A stretch of DNA of 64,000 nt, from NCBI RefSeq assembly GCF_040548735.1, contig NZ_JBEPSD010000003.1:372001-436000 (forward strand), read 5' to 3'. Positions 37,407 to 46,394 of this stretch are shown in pieces (positions within the stretch are counted from its first letter, which is position 1; each line of letters starts with the position of its first letter). This DNA comes from Rhodanobacter soli (lineage in GTDB: Bacteria > Pseudomonadota > Gammaproteobacteria > Xanthomonadales > Rhodanobacteraceae). The notes under the pieces are model-generated. The model was given only the letters and a program-made list of their open reading frames with translations, was not told where the DNA came from and did not search any database. Made by a program: the position numbers and the translations under genes.

Positions 37407-39029
37407 ATGAGTGATGCACCCTGGTGGCGCGGAGCCGTCACCTACCAGATCTATCCGCGCAGCTTCCTGGATACCGATGGCGATGGCGTGGGCGATCTGC
37501 CGGGCATCATCGAGCGGCTCGACTACGTGGCCAGCCTCGGCGTGGACGCGATCTGGATCGCACCGTTCTTCCGCTCGCCGATGGCGGACTTCGGCTACGA
37601 CATCGCCGATTATCGCGACGTCGATCCACTGTTCGGCACGCTGGCCGACTTCGACGCGCTGCTGGCGAAGGCGCATCGCCTTGGCCTGAAGGTGATGATC
37701 GATCAGGTACTCAGCCATACCTCGATCGAGCATGCCTGGTTCAGGGAAAGCCGTGAGAGCCGCGACAACCCGAAAGCCGACTGGTACGTGTGGGCCGACG
37801 CGCGCGAGGACGGCAGCGCGCCGAACAACTGGCTGTCGCTGTTCGGCGGGCCGGCCTGGAAGTGGGAGCCGCGTCGCGGCCAGTACTACCTGCACAACTT
37901 CCTCGCCTCGCAGCCCGACCTGAATTTCCATCATCCCGACGTGCGCGCGGCGATTCTCGACAGCGTGCGCTTCTGGCTCGACAAGGGCGTGGACGGCTTC
38001 CGCCTGGACGCGATCAACTTCTGCTTCCACGATCGCGAGCTGCGTGACAACCCGCCCAAGCCGAAGGAGAAACGCGTGGGCCGCGGCTTCAGCCCGGATA
38101 ATCCGTACGCGTTCCAGTACCACTACTACAACAACACGCAACCGGAGAACCTGGCCTTCCTCGGCGAGTTGCGCACCTTGATGGACCGTTACCCGGATGC
38201 GGCCACGCTGGGCGAGATCTCCTCGGAGGACTCGCTGGCGACGATGGCCGAGTACACCCGCCCGGGCCGGTTGCACATGGGTTACAGCTTCGAGCTGCTC
38301 ACCGACGACTTCAGCGCCGCGCACATCCGCGGCACGGTGCAGGCGCTGGAAGCGCAGATGACCGACGGCTGGCCGTGCTGGGCGATCTCCAACCACGACG
38401 TCGAGCGCGTGCTGACGCGCTGGGGCAGGGATCAGCCCTCGCCGCAACTGGCCAACCTGCTTGCCGCGATGGTCTGTTCGCTGCGCGGTTCCGTGTGCGT
38501 CTATCAGGGCGAGGAACTGGGCCTGACCGAGGCCGAGCTGCCGTACGAGTCGTTGCAGGATCCGTACGGCATCGCGTTCTGGCCGCAGTTCAAGGGCCGC
38601 GACGGTTGCCGCACGCCGATGCCGTGGAATGATGCCGACGCGCATGCCGGCTTCAGTCGCGGCATGCCGTGGCTGCCGGTGCCGCAGGAGCATCGTGCGC
38701 TGGCGGTGAGCCGGCAGGATGCCGATCCGCATTCGGTGTTGAACGGTTTCCGCGCCTTCATGCGCTGGCGCAAATCGCAGCCCGCGCTGCGCTGGGGCGA
38801 CATCGCGTTCATCGACACCGCCGAGCCGGTGCTGGCATTTACACGCCACCTGGACGGGCAGACCGTGCTGGTGGTGTTCAACCTGGCCGGTGCGCCCATC
38901 GCCATCCACTTGCCCGCGGCACTCGGTCAGCCGCGCCCGCTGGACGGCCATGGCCTGCTGCAGGGACATGTCGACGGCGGCCAGTTGCGATTGCCCGGCT
39001 ACGGCGCCTGGTTCGCCAGCGTGGAATGA
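37407..39029 (+). CDS. Cytoplasmic GH13 alpha-glucosidase (oligo-1,6-glucosidase/maltase type)
   Basis: A 540-residue family 13 enzyme without signal peptide, hence cytoplasmic, unlike the other GH13 genes here. It starts directly at the barrel (WWRGAVTYQIYPRSF). The triad is D201 (DGFRLDAIN), E270 (LGEISSED) and D331 (SNHDVERV). The ATG at 37407 has GAGGGGA 10 bases upstream; earlier in-frame ATGs add a non-homologous tail that would cross the promoter. It should split maltose or short maltodextrins brought in by the SLC45-like carrier. The esterase gene overlaps its stop by 4 bp. Confidence 0.94.
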   Translation: MSDAPWWRGAVTYQIYPRSFLDTDGDGVGDLPGIIERLDYVASLGVDAIWIAPFFRSPMADFGYDIADYRDVDPLFGTLADFDALLAKAHRLGLKVMIDQVLSHTSIEHAWFRESRESRDNPKADWYVWADAREDGSAPNNWLSLFGGPAWKWEPRRGQYYLHNFLASQPDLNFHHPDVRAAILDSVRFWLDKGVDGFRLDAINFCFHDRELRDNPPKPKEKRVGRGFSPDNPYAFQYHYYNNTQPENLAFLGELRTLMDRYPDAATLGEISSEDSLATMAEYTRPGRLHMGYSFELLTDDFSAAHIRGTVQALEAQMTDGWPCWAISNHDVERVLTRWGRDQPSPQLANLLAAMVCSLRGSVCVYQGEELGLTEAELPYESLQDPYGIAFWPQFKGRDGCRTPMPWNDADAHAGFSRGMPWLPVPQEHRALAVSRQDADPHSVLNGFRAFMRWRKSQPALRWGDIAFIDTAEPVLAFTRHLDGQTVLVVFNLAGAPIAIHLPAALGQPRPLDGHGLLQGHVDGGQLRLPGYGAWFASVE

Positions 39030-40000
39030 TGGCGCGGCGCTGGTTCATGCGGGGCTTCCTGTACGGCGTGCTGCTGGCCGGCAGCGTGCCGTCGGCGCTA
39101 GCGTCGAACGAAACCGGCGTGGTGCAACTGCAACTCGATGCACCGGCGTTCGCGCCGGAGAAGATCGCGGTCACGGTGTATCTGCCACCGGATTACGACC
39201 ACGCCGCGGCACGCCGCTATCCGGTGCTGTATGCGAACGACGGCCAGGACATGGAGGCTGTCGGCCTGCAGCCGACCCTGGCGCAGCTGTATCGGGACAG
39301 GGCGATCGAGCCGGTGATCGTGGTGGCGATCAGGATGCTCGCCGATCGCGCGAGCGGCTACGGCCTGTCCGACCGTGCCGCGGCATGCAGCCTGGTCGGC
39401 GGTTCGCGGATCGGTCCGATCGGCACGCGCGCGCAGGATTATTCCGCCTGGGTCGCCACGGCACTGGTGCCGTATGTGGACGCGCATTACCGCACGCGCC
39501 AGTCCGCGCGCGGGCGCACGATGCTGGGCTGGTCGCTGGGCGCGTTGAACGCGTTCAATCTCGGCTGGCAGTATCCGGAGGTGTTCGGTCGCATCGGCGC
39601 ATTCTCGCCCTCGTTCTGGCTGGCCGCGGATCGCAGCAGCGCCACGGCGGTGCAGCACACGCGGCTGGCGCAGGCGATGGTCGATCGCGGCCGCAAGCGC
39701 GCAGGCTTGCGCATGTGGTTCGCGGTGGGTACGGCGGAGGAAACCAAGGATCGCGACGGCGACGGCATCAACGATACCGTCGACGATACACAGGACCTGC
39801 TGCAAGGCTATCGCGGCGCCGACGGCTTTCGCCTGCGCGGGCTGGAGCAACTAGGCTACACGGTCAACATGGATGTCGCGAGGCATCCGTCGCGCCACGC
39901 CGACGCCACACTGTTCCTGCTGCCCGGCGGCGCGCACAACCAGGCGTCGTGGAAGCGGATGCTGCCGGTGTTCCTGCGCTGGGCCTACGGCCGGTATTGA
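39026..40000 (+). CDS. Exported alpha/beta-hydrolase esterase with calcium-loop insertion
   Basis: A 324-residue putative esterase of the enterochelin-esterase/esterase D-like group. A signal peptide (to about residue 26, PSALA) exports it. The nucleophile serine is in GWSLG (about 165-169) and the histidine in PGGAHNQASW near the end. Between them is DRDGDGINDTVDD, a calcium-binding-like Asp-rich loop found in relatives of this family. The ATGATG start overlaps the glucosidase stop (ATGA), so the two are co-translated. Removal of acetyl or other acyl groups from sugars would fit the locus but is inferred. Confidence 0.85.
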   Translation: MMARRWFMRGFLYGVLLAGSVPSALASNETGVVQLQLDAPAFAPEKIAVTVYLPPDYDHAAARRYPVLYANDGQDMEAVGLQPTLAQLYRDRAIEPVIVVAIRMLADRASGYGLSDRAAACSLVGGSRIGPIGTRAQDYSAWVATALVPYVDAHYRTRQSARGRTMLGWSLGALNAFNLGWQYPEVFGRIGAFSPSFWLAADRSSATAVQHTRLAQAMVDRGRKRAGLRMWFAVGTAEETKDRDGDGINDTVDDTQDLLQGYRGADGFRLRGLEQLGYTVNMDVARHPSRHADATLFLLPGGAHNQASWKRMLPVFLRWAYGRY

Positions 40001-40010
40001 CCGCTGTTGC

Positions 40011-40115
40011 TCCTCCCCCTGCCCGCAGGGGGAGGTTGGGAGGGGGTTGCTGAGGGTGGCAAAAAAGGTCAAGAGCTGACCCCACCCCAACCCTCCCCTG
40101 CGAGCAGGGGAGGGC
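40011..40115. repeat. Pair of inverted REP-like elements between esterase and peptidase genes
   Basis: Two hairpin units, around 40016-40033 (CCCCTGCCCGCAGGGGGA) and 40091-40114 (arms CCCTCCCC/GGGGAGGG), face each other. The flanking GGAGGTTGGGAGGGGG and its imperfect inverted partner make the second unit an inverted copy of the first. They lie in the 134-bp gap between two convergent genes, the usual place for extragenic palindromes, and may act as a two-way terminator. Confidence 0.7.
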
Positions 40116-40134
40116 GTACATCGGGAACCCCGGG

Positions 40135-41787
40135 CTACTTCCGCTCGGCGGCGCTGGCGTCGCGGGTGCCGCGGAATTCGGAGTCCTTGCCCCAGTTCGG
40201 CCACTGGTCGGAGTTCGCCAGGTCGTGACCGACGATGTAGAGCAACTGCAGGTCGCGCGCCATGCCGGTGAACGGCCAGTTGGCCTGCCATTCGTCGGCG
40301 GGTTGGTGATAGCGCTTGGCGGTGTAGTCGTCTTCCGCCGCCTTGCCGGCCGCGAGGCCGCCGTCGATCCAGTCGTTGCCTGAGCCGAACGAGATGGCGG
40401 GCACGCCGCGCTTGGCGAACGAGAAATGGTCGGAGCGGAAGAAATGGCCGGCTTCCGGTTTCGGGTCCGAGGTGTAGACCACGTCGTGCTGCTTCGCCAC
40501 GGCGACCAGGTCGTCCAGCAGGCCGAGTTTCGCGCTGCCGGAGATGGTGAAGTTGCGCGCGGGGCCGTGCGGGTCGAGCGCATCCATGTTGATCACGCCC
40601 ACGGTGGTGGCCAGCGGGTACAGCGGGTTGGCGGCGTAGTACTCGGAACCGAGCAGGCCCTTCTCCTCGGCGGTGACGTTGAGGAACACCACCGAGCGCT
40701 CGGGCTTCGGCCCCTGCGCGAACGCGCGGCCCATCTCGATCAGCGCCGCGGTGCCGGTGGCGTTGTCGACGGCGCCGTTGTAGATGCGGTCGCCTTTCGC
40801 GTCCGGCGCGCCGACGCCGAGGTGGTCCCAGTGGCCGCTGTAGATCACCGTCTCGTCCGGACGCTTGCTGCCCTCGACGCGGCCCACGATGTTGTGCGAG
40901 GTGATCACATCGGAATCGACCTTGAAGTTCGCCGACAGGCTCTCGCCCTTCAGCACCACCGGCTTGAAGTCGCGCGTCTGCGCCTGCTTCTTCAGCGCAT
41001 CGAAATCCAGCCCGGCGTGCTTGAACATCTGCACGGCCAGGTCGCGCTGGATCCAGCCTTCCAGTTCCGGGTGCACCGCGGCCGGCTTGTCGCGCACGAT
41101 GTCGAACATCGCGTTGGTATTGGAGTTCTTCACCGTGGCCCAGCCGTACGAAGCCGGCGCGGTCTCGTGGATCACCAGCATGCCGAGCGCACCCTGCCGC
41201 GCGGCTTCTTCGTACTTGTAGGTCCAGCGGCCGTAGTAGGTCATGGCCTTGCCGCCGAAGTCGCCGTGGCCGGTCTCGAAGTCGGGGTCGTTGACCAGCA
41301 CCACGGCGATCTTGCCGTGCAGGTCGACGCCCTTGAAGTCGTCCCAGTTGCGCTCCGGCGCCTTGACGCCGTAACCCACGAACACCAGCGGCGCGTTGGC
41401 GACCGCCACGGTGGTCGAGCCGTCCATCGGCGCGCGCACGGCGATCTGCTCGCCCTGGGTCAGCGTTTCATGTTTGTCGCCCAGGCTCAGTTTCAGCGCG
41501 GGCGTGCCCACGATCTGGCTGCGCCGCAGTGGCACCGCCTGGGTCCAGCTGCGCTTGCCGTCCTTGAGGTCGCCGCCGGGTTGCAGCCCGGCGGCCTTCA
41601 TCTGCGCGACCACGTAGTCGATGGTCTTCGTCTCGGCCGGCGTGGCCGGGCCGCGGCCCTCGAAGGCATCCGAGGACAATGTCTTCACTTCGGCGGACAG
41701 TCGCTGGGTGCTGAAGGTCGGCGTGTCGGCGGCCTGCACGGCCGAGCATGCGGCCATGATCAGGGCAGAAAGGAGCAGTCGCTTCAC
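40135..41787 (-). CDS. Exported M28 zinc aminopeptidase with PA domain
   Basis: A 550-residue family M28 metallopeptidase with a signal peptide (MKRLLLSALIMAACSAVQA). A PA-type insert (about 115-250) precedes the catalytic core, which shows all five zinc ligands in order: GHWDHLG (His), VDNATG (Asp), TAEEKGLLGS (Glu, with the catalytic Glu beside it), NMDAL (Asp) and RYHQPADE (His). It should release N-terminal amino acids from peptides in the periplasm or outside. The start is GTG with AGGTG 8 bases upstream. It is unrelated to the sugar locus next to it and convergent with it. Confidence 0.93.
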   Translation of the reverse strand: MKRLLLSALIMAACSAVQAADTPTFSTQRLSAEVKTLSSDAFEGRGPATPAETKTIDYVVAQMKAAGLQPGGDLKDGKRSWTQAVPLRRSQIVGTPALKLSLGDKHETLTQGEQIAVRAPMDGSTTVAVANAPLVFVGYGVKAPERNWDDFKGVDLHGKIAVVLVNDPDFETGHGDFGGKAMTYYGRWTYKYEEAARQGALGMLVIHETAPASYGWATVKNSNTNAMFDIVRDKPAAVHPELEGWIQRDLAVQMFKHAGLDFDALKKQAQTRDFKPVVLKGESLSANFKVDSDVITSHNIVGRVEGSKRPDETVIYSGHWDHLGVGAPDAKGDRIYNGAVDNATGTAALIEMGRAFAQGPKPERSVVFLNVTAEEKGLLGSEYYAANPLYPLATTVGVINMDALDPHGPARNFTISGSAKLGLLDDLVAVAKQHDVVYTSDPKPEAGHFFRSDHFSFAKRGVPAISFGSGNDWIDGGLAAGKAAEDDYTAKRYHQPADEWQANWPFTGMARDLQLLYIVGHDLANSDQWPNWGKDSEFRGTRDASAAERK

Positions 41788-41868
41788 GGGCGGTCACCTG
41801 TCGAGGGAAGGAACCGCCGATGGTAGTGAGCATCCGCCTGCCGGTCCATCCGGCGCCCGGCAACGTAT

Positions 41869-41902
41869 CGCTGGCAGGGTGTTGAAGAACACCCTGCCAG
41901 CG
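41869..41902. repeat. Perfect 15-bp-stem hairpin between PepSY and peptidase genes
   Basis: GCTGGCAGGGTGTT and its exact complement form a stem of about 15 bp around a GAAG loop. Both neighbouring genes run on the minus strand. No T-run follows on the minus strand, so it may be an extragenic palindrome or an mRNA-stabilising end of the PepSY transcript. A second, looser inverted repeat (GTTGAA ... TTCAAC, 41916-41946) with a stretch of six T on the minus strand lies closer to the PepSY stop. Confidence 0.55.
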
Positions 41903-41953
41903 CGGGACTCGGCGCGTTGAAAAAAGGCAGGACAGCCCTCTTCAACGACTGGC

Positions 41954-42388
41954 CTAGTAAGTGCCGATCACCTTGCCGCTGGTGGCGTCGATCTTCAGTT
42001 TGACGCGGTTGCCGGCAGGGTTGTCCGCCTTGGCCTTCCACATGCCGTCCTCGAATTCCACGTCGTGCACGTTGGTGTAGCCCTGGGTTTCCAGCGACGC
42101 ACGCACGTCCTGCTTGCTCAGCTGCGACACCTGCTCGTCCGGGTACACCTGGCCGGTCCGCGCGTCGATGCGCAGGTCCACCCGGTCGCCGTTCGCGCTC
42201 TTCGCCTCGGCGTACCACATGCCGTTCTTGAACTTCAGGTCGTGCACCTTGGTATAGCCTTGTGCGGTGAGCTGGCTCTGCACCTGCGGTTCGGTCATGG
42301 CCTGCTGTGCCGCCGCGGCAGCGGAGACTCCCAGCGCCAGCGTCCCCAGCGCCAGAGTGAAAGTCAGTGAAGTGAGCTTGTTCGTCAT
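41954..42388 (-). CDS. Periplasmic protein with two PepSY-like repeats
   Basis: A 144-residue exported protein (signal peptide to about residue 26). Two similar repeats of about 55 residues follow: GYTKVHDLKFKNGMWYAEA and GYTNVHDVEFEDGMWKAKA, each ending in RIDARTGQVY or KIDATSGKVI. This is the PepSY fold, a small domain in secreted proteins often thought to bind peptides or inhibit proteases. The start at 42388 has GAGGTG at good distance. It is upstream of the M28 peptidase in the same direction, which may be meaningful, but 166 bp and a hairpin separate them. Confidence 0.85.
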   Translation of the reverse strand: MTNKLTSLTFTLALGTLALGVSAAAAAQQAMTEPQVQSQLTAQGYTKVHDLKFKNGMWYAEAKSANGDRVDLRIDARTGQVYPDEQVSQLSKQDVRASLETQGYTNVHDVEFEDGMWKAKADNPAGNRVKLKIDATSGKVIGTY

Positions 42389-42549
42389 GGGGAGCACCTC
42401 GTTGCCTGCGGGAAACCCGAGTCTCGAGCAGCCCCGCTCAACCCGCAGTGAACACGGCCAGCCGCGGCCGGCTGCCGTTCAGGCACGTGACTTCTGCGTC
42501 AACGATTTATGACACCGCCGGGTGCCGGGTCGTCCCCCAGTTGGTTATA

Positions 42550-42566
42550 GTTCGAACTGGTTCGAA
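42550..42566. promoter_or_regulatory. Direct repeat GTTCGAA x2 before the FHA gene
   Basis: GTTCGAA occurs at 42550-42556 and 42560-42566, ten bases apart (one helical turn), 15 bp before the FHA protein start. TATAG just upstream could be part of a -10. The binding factor is unknown. The repeat could be chance, but the spacing is suggestive. Confidence 0.35.
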
Positions 42567-42580
42567 GGCATGGGGGTTCG

Positions 42581-43117
42581 ATGAGCGATCGTGGTCAGGC
42601 ACCGTTCCGCTCCGGCGAACGATCTTCAGGACCGCAGGGCACCCGGTTTTTTTCCACCGAGGCATTGCGGCAGTACGCCAGCGATGCCGGGGAGAGGGTG
42701 GATGACCGGGCCAGCGTGCACGAGCCGGTGCTGGAAGGCAGCAGCCCCGGTATCGAGGGACGCCGCTTCACCCTTCGCCCGGGCCGGCAGGCCATCGGCC
42801 GCCGGGTCGACAACGAGATCGTCGTCGACGACCTCAGCGTATCCGGCAGCCATGCCTGGATCACCAATCAGCAAGGCCGCTGCATCATCGTGAATACGCT
42901 GTCCACCAACGGCACGTTCGTGAACGACCGGCGCATCCACGAGGTGACCTTGCGCCACGGCGACCACATCCGGCTGGGCCAGGCGGAGTTCGTGTTCCTG
43001 ACCCGTGAGCGCGACCTGCCGAGGCCCGCATCCCGGCGCTGGATCGGCGCGCTCCTGCTGCTTGCCGCGCTCGCCGTCCTGGGCGCGTTGGCATGGTGGT
43101 TCCTCGGGTCGCCGTGA
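42581..43117 (+). CDS. FHA-domain protein with C-terminal membrane anchor
   Basis: A 178-residue protein. After an unstructured N-terminal 60 residues, an FHA domain (about 62-140) shows the phosphothreonine-binding signature: GRRVDNEIVVDD, SVSGSHA and NTLSTNGTFVNDRRI. A C-terminal hydrophobic helix (about 155-176) tethers it to the inner membrane with the FHA domain in the cytoplasm. It overlaps the downstream kinase gene, so it is probably the kinase's substrate or docking partner. The ATG is preceded by a GGGGG stretch. Confidence 0.9.
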   Translation: MSDRGQAPFRSGERSSGPQGTRFFSTEALRQYASDAGERVDDRASVHEPVLEGSSPGIEGRRFTLRPGRQAIGRRVDNEIVVDDLSVSGSHAWITNQQGRCIIVNTLSTNGTFVNDRRIHEVTLRHGDHIRLGQAEFVFLTRERDLPRPASRRWIGALLLLAALAVLGALAWWFLGSP

Positions 43118-44823
43118 GCGAGACCGCCATTCCGCAGCAGGTCGGCCGCTATCGCGTCGAGGGCATTCTCGGCGAAGGCGCGATGGCCGTCGTCTACGCG
43201 GGTTTCGATCCGGGCATCGAGCGCAAGGTGGCTATCAAGTGCCTGCACCGGGAGATTGCCGCCGATCCCGCCTACCGGCGCCGGTTCCTGGTCGAGGCGC
43301 GTGCCGCCGGCCACCTGACCCATCCGCACATCGTCACCATCTTCGACGTCGGCGAGACCGACGACGGCCGCTCCTATATCGCGATGGAGCGCCTCTCGGG
43401 CGAGACGCTCGCCAGCGCGGTCAGCCGCGAGGGGTTTCCGTCGCTGCCGGTGATCATCGACCTGGTGGGACAGCTCGCTGCCGCGCTCGACTATGCGCAT
43501 GCCCGGGGCATCCTCCACCACGACGTCAAGCCCGAGAACATCATGCTGGCCGATGGCTGGAGCTACGCCAAGATCAGCGACTTCGGCATCGCCGAACGCC
43601 GCGGCTCGCCGCGTGACGCCGGCGGGATGCCCGCGGAAATCGGCGGCACACCGGCCTACATGGCGCTGGAGCGCCTGCGCGGCGAGCGCAGCGACGCACG
43701 CAGCGATCTGTTCTCGCTGGGCGTGGTGCTGTACTGGCTGCTCACCGGCAAGCTGCCGTGGCCGGACATCGGCAACGTGCAGCAGCTGGTCAGGAAGCGC
43801 CTGCGCTCGCCGCGTCCGCTGATCCGGCCGCGCGACCCGGCCACGCCGTCGATCCTGATCAGCATCGTGCGCACCTTGCTGGCGCCCACAGCGGAGTCGC
43901 GCTACCAGCGCGGCGCGGAAGTCATCGACGACCTGCGCCTGGCCGCACGCGAATACGAGCGCGAACGCGAAAATCCGCTGGCGACCCGCATCATTTCATT
44001 GCGCCTGCGCTGGGCCAGCAGCCTGGGCGCGATTCTCAGCCTGGTGCTGATGCTGGGGTTGGCTGCGATCTACGCCAAGCAGAGCACCGCGGTGACCGGC
44101 GTGGCGCTGGATTTCGGCAGCTCGATGGGGCGCATGATCGCCAGCGAATCGGCCGAGAACCTGCTGCTCGACGATCACGCCGCCACCCGTGCCCTGGTCA
44201 CCGACGTCTCGCGCAACCAGCAGATCCACTACCTGGCGATCGCCGACCGAGCCGGCGACATCATTGCCAGCACACGGCAGGAGGAGGTCGGCCACCAGTT
44301 GCCTGATCCACAGGGAATGGAATACCTGCCGCGGCCGGACGATATCCAGAGCTATCTCAGCCGGACCGCGGACGACCGCGAGCAGGGCGGCATGCTGCTG
44401 TTCGACGTGCCCATCCACTACCAGGCGAAGACGGTGGGCGACCTGCGCCTCGGGATCAGCAATGCGGCCCTGCGCGCGGCGCAAAGGACCACGCTGGGGG
44501 TAATCGCCTTGGTGCTGGTGCTGACCCTGGCGGCCGTCGTCGGCGCGGCCTACTGGCTGTTCCGCCGGCCGCTCAACACGCTGGACCTGCTGGGCGATGC
44601 GCTGCTGCGGGTGGCGCGCGGCGATTTTCGCCATCGTATCCGGCTGTCTCGCCGCGATGAGCTGGGCCGGTTGTTCGCCGCCTTCAACCTGATGAACGGC
44701 GCGCTGCAGGCACGGCAACACCGGTCCGGGGAGTCCGCGCCGGCAAGCGCCGCTGCGGACGTGACGCGGCCGACGCAGATCATGTCGGCGATAGCCGAGG
44801 AGGGCGGCGCCAGCGAGGCCTGA
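43093..44823 (+). CDS. Membrane Ser/Thr protein kinase with periplasmic sensor and C-terminal HAMP
   Basis: A 576-residue protein: Hanks-type kinase (about 15-285), membrane helix (about 307-328), periplasmic segment of about 135 residues, second helix (about 467-492) and a HAMP domain (about 490-545), then a short tail. Kinase residues are present: glycine loop GEGAMAVVYAG, K49 (AIKCL), D144 in HHDVKPEN and D163 in DFG. The HRD arginine is histidine, so it is a non-RD kinase. HAMP normally passes a signal on to a following output domain; here the output lies before the membrane. The start may be this ATG, or the GTG at 43114, which overlaps the FHA stop; both are in frame. It is convergent with the LysM gene one base away. 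Confidence 0.9.
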   Translation: MVVPRVAVSETAIPQQVGRYRVEGILGEGAMAVVYAGFDPGIERKVAIKCLHREIAADPAYRRRFLVEARAAGHLTHPHIVTIFDVGETDDGRSYIAMERLSGETLASAVSREGFPSLPVIIDLVGQLAAALDYAHARGILHHDVKPENIMLADGWSYAKISDFGIAERRGSPRDAGGMPAEIGGTPAYMALERLRGERSDARSDLFSLGVVLYWLLTGKLPWPDIGNVQQLVRKRLRSPRPLIRPRDPATPSILISIVRTLLAPTAESRYQRGAEVIDDLRLAAREYERERENPLATRIISLRLRWASSLGAILSLVLMLGLAAIYAKQSTAVTGVALDFGSSMGRMIASESAENLLLDDHAATRALVTDVSRNQQIHYLAIADRAGDIIASTRQEEVGHQLPDPQGMEYLPRPDDIQSYLSRTADDREQGGMLLFDVPIHYQAKTVGDLRLGISNAALRAAQRTTLGVIALVLVLTLAAVVGAAYWLFRRPLNTLDLLGDALLRVARGDFRHRIRLSRRDELGRLFAAFNLMNGALQARQHRSGESAPASAAADVTRPTQIMSAIAEEGGASEA

Positions 44824-44824
44824 G

Positions 44825-45745
44825 TCAGTACTGCTTGAGCCGCTGCTTGAGCTCGCGCGCGCGGGTGCGGTAGACGATCGCCGGCTCGTAGTCCGGCGCG
44901 ATCGCCAGCACCCGATCCCACAGCGCGATGGCCTGGTCCAGTTGCTGGTCGCGGTACAGCACGATCGCGCGCTCGTGGTACGAGTCCAGCAGCTGCGTTC
45001 GCAGCGCGGTCGCCCCGGCTCCGGCCGGTTTCAATTGCGGGTCGATGGCCAGCGCCTGGTCGAGGCGGGCGAGCGCCTGGTCCTTGTGTCCCTGGCCGAG
45101 CAGGGACACGCTCTCGTTCTGCAGCCGGCGCGCCTCTGCCGTCGGCGATTCGGTACCCCGCACGATCGCCGTGGGCATCGTCGTGGCGGCCGGTGATTGG
45201 GCTGCAACCGCGGCATCGGCGCCGGCGGACAGTGGCATGCGCAATGTCTCGCCTGCGCGCAGCATCGAGGGATTGGTCGAGCCGTTGTAGCGGGCCAGGA
45301 TCAGGAACAGGTTCGGGTCGCCAAGGTAACGGCCGGCCAGGGTGCTGTAGGAGTCGCCCGGCTGCACGACATGCACGCGCCAGCGCTCGCCCAGCACCTG
45401 GCGGGGATCGGCGATGAGCTGGCGCAGCATGGCCTGTGCCGCGCGGTCGCCGGGATGCTGTTTCAGGTAGCGCCGCAACGCTGTCTCGCCCTCGGCGTAG
45501 TGGCCAAGCTGTAGCTGATTGCGGATGATCGCTGCCAGCGAAGGCTGCCGGGACGTGCCTGCTGGCGCCGGCGATGCCGTCGGCGATTGCGGCGAAGTGA
45601 CCACCACCGTGGAATGCCCGCCGCGCAACGTGGCACAGCCGCTCGCGCCCAGCGTGAGCAGGGCCACGGCACCCCATAGCGTCCGTGTTCGCCACTGCCG
45701 GCCAGTACCAGGCAGCAGTGCGTGGATGTCGATTTGCATGCTCAT
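44825..45745 (-). CDS. LysM/TPR lipoprotein
   Basis: A 306-residue probable lipoprotein: a long N-terminus with a hydrophobic helix ending in GASGC (cysteine 37). A TPR-like helical region (about 70-125), a LysM peptidoglycan-binding domain (about 127-172; VVQPGDSYSTLAGRYLG to AGETLRMP) and further TPR repeats to the C-terminus follow. Such proteins sit in the periplasm on peptidoglycan and scaffold others. It is tail-to-tail with the kinase gene, so a shared function is suggested but not shown. Confidence 0.86.
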   Translation of the reverse strand: MSMQIDIHALLPGTGRQWRTRTLWGAVALLTLGASGCATLRGGHSTVVVTSPQSPTASPAPAGTSRQPSLAAIIRNQLQLGHYAEGETALRRYLKQHPGDRAAQAMLRQLIADPRQVLGERWRVHVVQPGDSYSTLAGRYLGDPNLFLILARYNGSTNPSMLRAGETLRMPLSAGADAAVAAQSPAATTMPTAIVRGTESPTAEARRLQNESVSLLGQGHKDQALARLDQALAIDPQLKPAGAGATALRTQLLDSYHERAIVLYRDQQLDQAIALWDRVLAIAPDYEPAIVYRTRARELKQRLKQY

Positions 45746-45858
45746 CGTCCGGCAGTCCCCCGTCGCAGCATCCGTCCAGGAAGGGCGGGCCGCACCGTCG
45801 GCAAGGCAGTATAACTCCGGCCTCCGCAAGAGCTGCTGCCGGATGGGTCCAGGCGCAG

Positions 45859-46137
45859 CTACGCCTTGCGCGTCCGCCGCGGCTTCGCCTGCGCCGCCAC
45901 GATCAGCTGCTGCAGGTAGGCAATGCCTTCCTCTTCCGGGAAGAACGCCACCACATCCGCCACGCTCAGCTCATGCCGCTTACGCAATACCAGGAACTCC
46001 TCCCGCGCCATCGCGAGCCGCTGTGCCGCCGCGGCTTTCTTGCCGAGCGGCTTGGCCGGCTGCTGCTTCTCGACCTTGCGTTCAAGCTTGGCGAGCTCTT
46101 CCTGGAACTGGCGGAAGTCGTATTTCTGGGTGGTCAT
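45859..46137 (-). CDS. Small basic coiled-coil protein, unassigned
   Basis: A 92-residue cytoplasmic protein with a charged helical N-terminal half (FRQFQEELAKLERKVEKQQ) and a C-terminus ending in PRRTRKA. It recalls the dimerisation half of H-NS-type proteins, but the DNA-binding motif of that family is absent, so I do not call it one. A start 15 bp upstream (46152) is equally possible. It is divergent from the exopolysaccharide operon. Confidence 0.6.
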   Translation of the reverse strand: MTTQKYDFRQFQEELAKLERKVEKQQPAKPLGKKAAAAQRLAMAREEFLVLRKRHELSVADVVAFFPEEEGIAYLQQLIVAAQAKPRRTRKA

Positions 46138-46394
46138 GAGGTAGGGCGCCATCGATGGATGCCCGATTTTCGCACGTCGGCGCGCTGCGGCGCAGACGTG
46201 GCGCGTTCGCTGCCGGTCATGCCTGCATTCGGCAGCGGTACCTTCGTCTCTTTCGGCGTGCGCCGGTCAGTCAGGCGCAGAAGCCCCATTACTCGCCATG
46301 CCGGCGTTGTGGCTTGCGGTGCGCGGTCACCGTTCCTCCCGGCGTTTTCACGGGAAGATCACTTGTTCAAGGCTAAAGCTGGAAAGACGTGGCG

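Noticed and set aside
45859-46137. Small basic protein as an H-NS-family nucleoid protein
   Set aside because: The C-terminal DNA-binding motif of H-NS proteins is missing; a coiled coil alone does not support the name.
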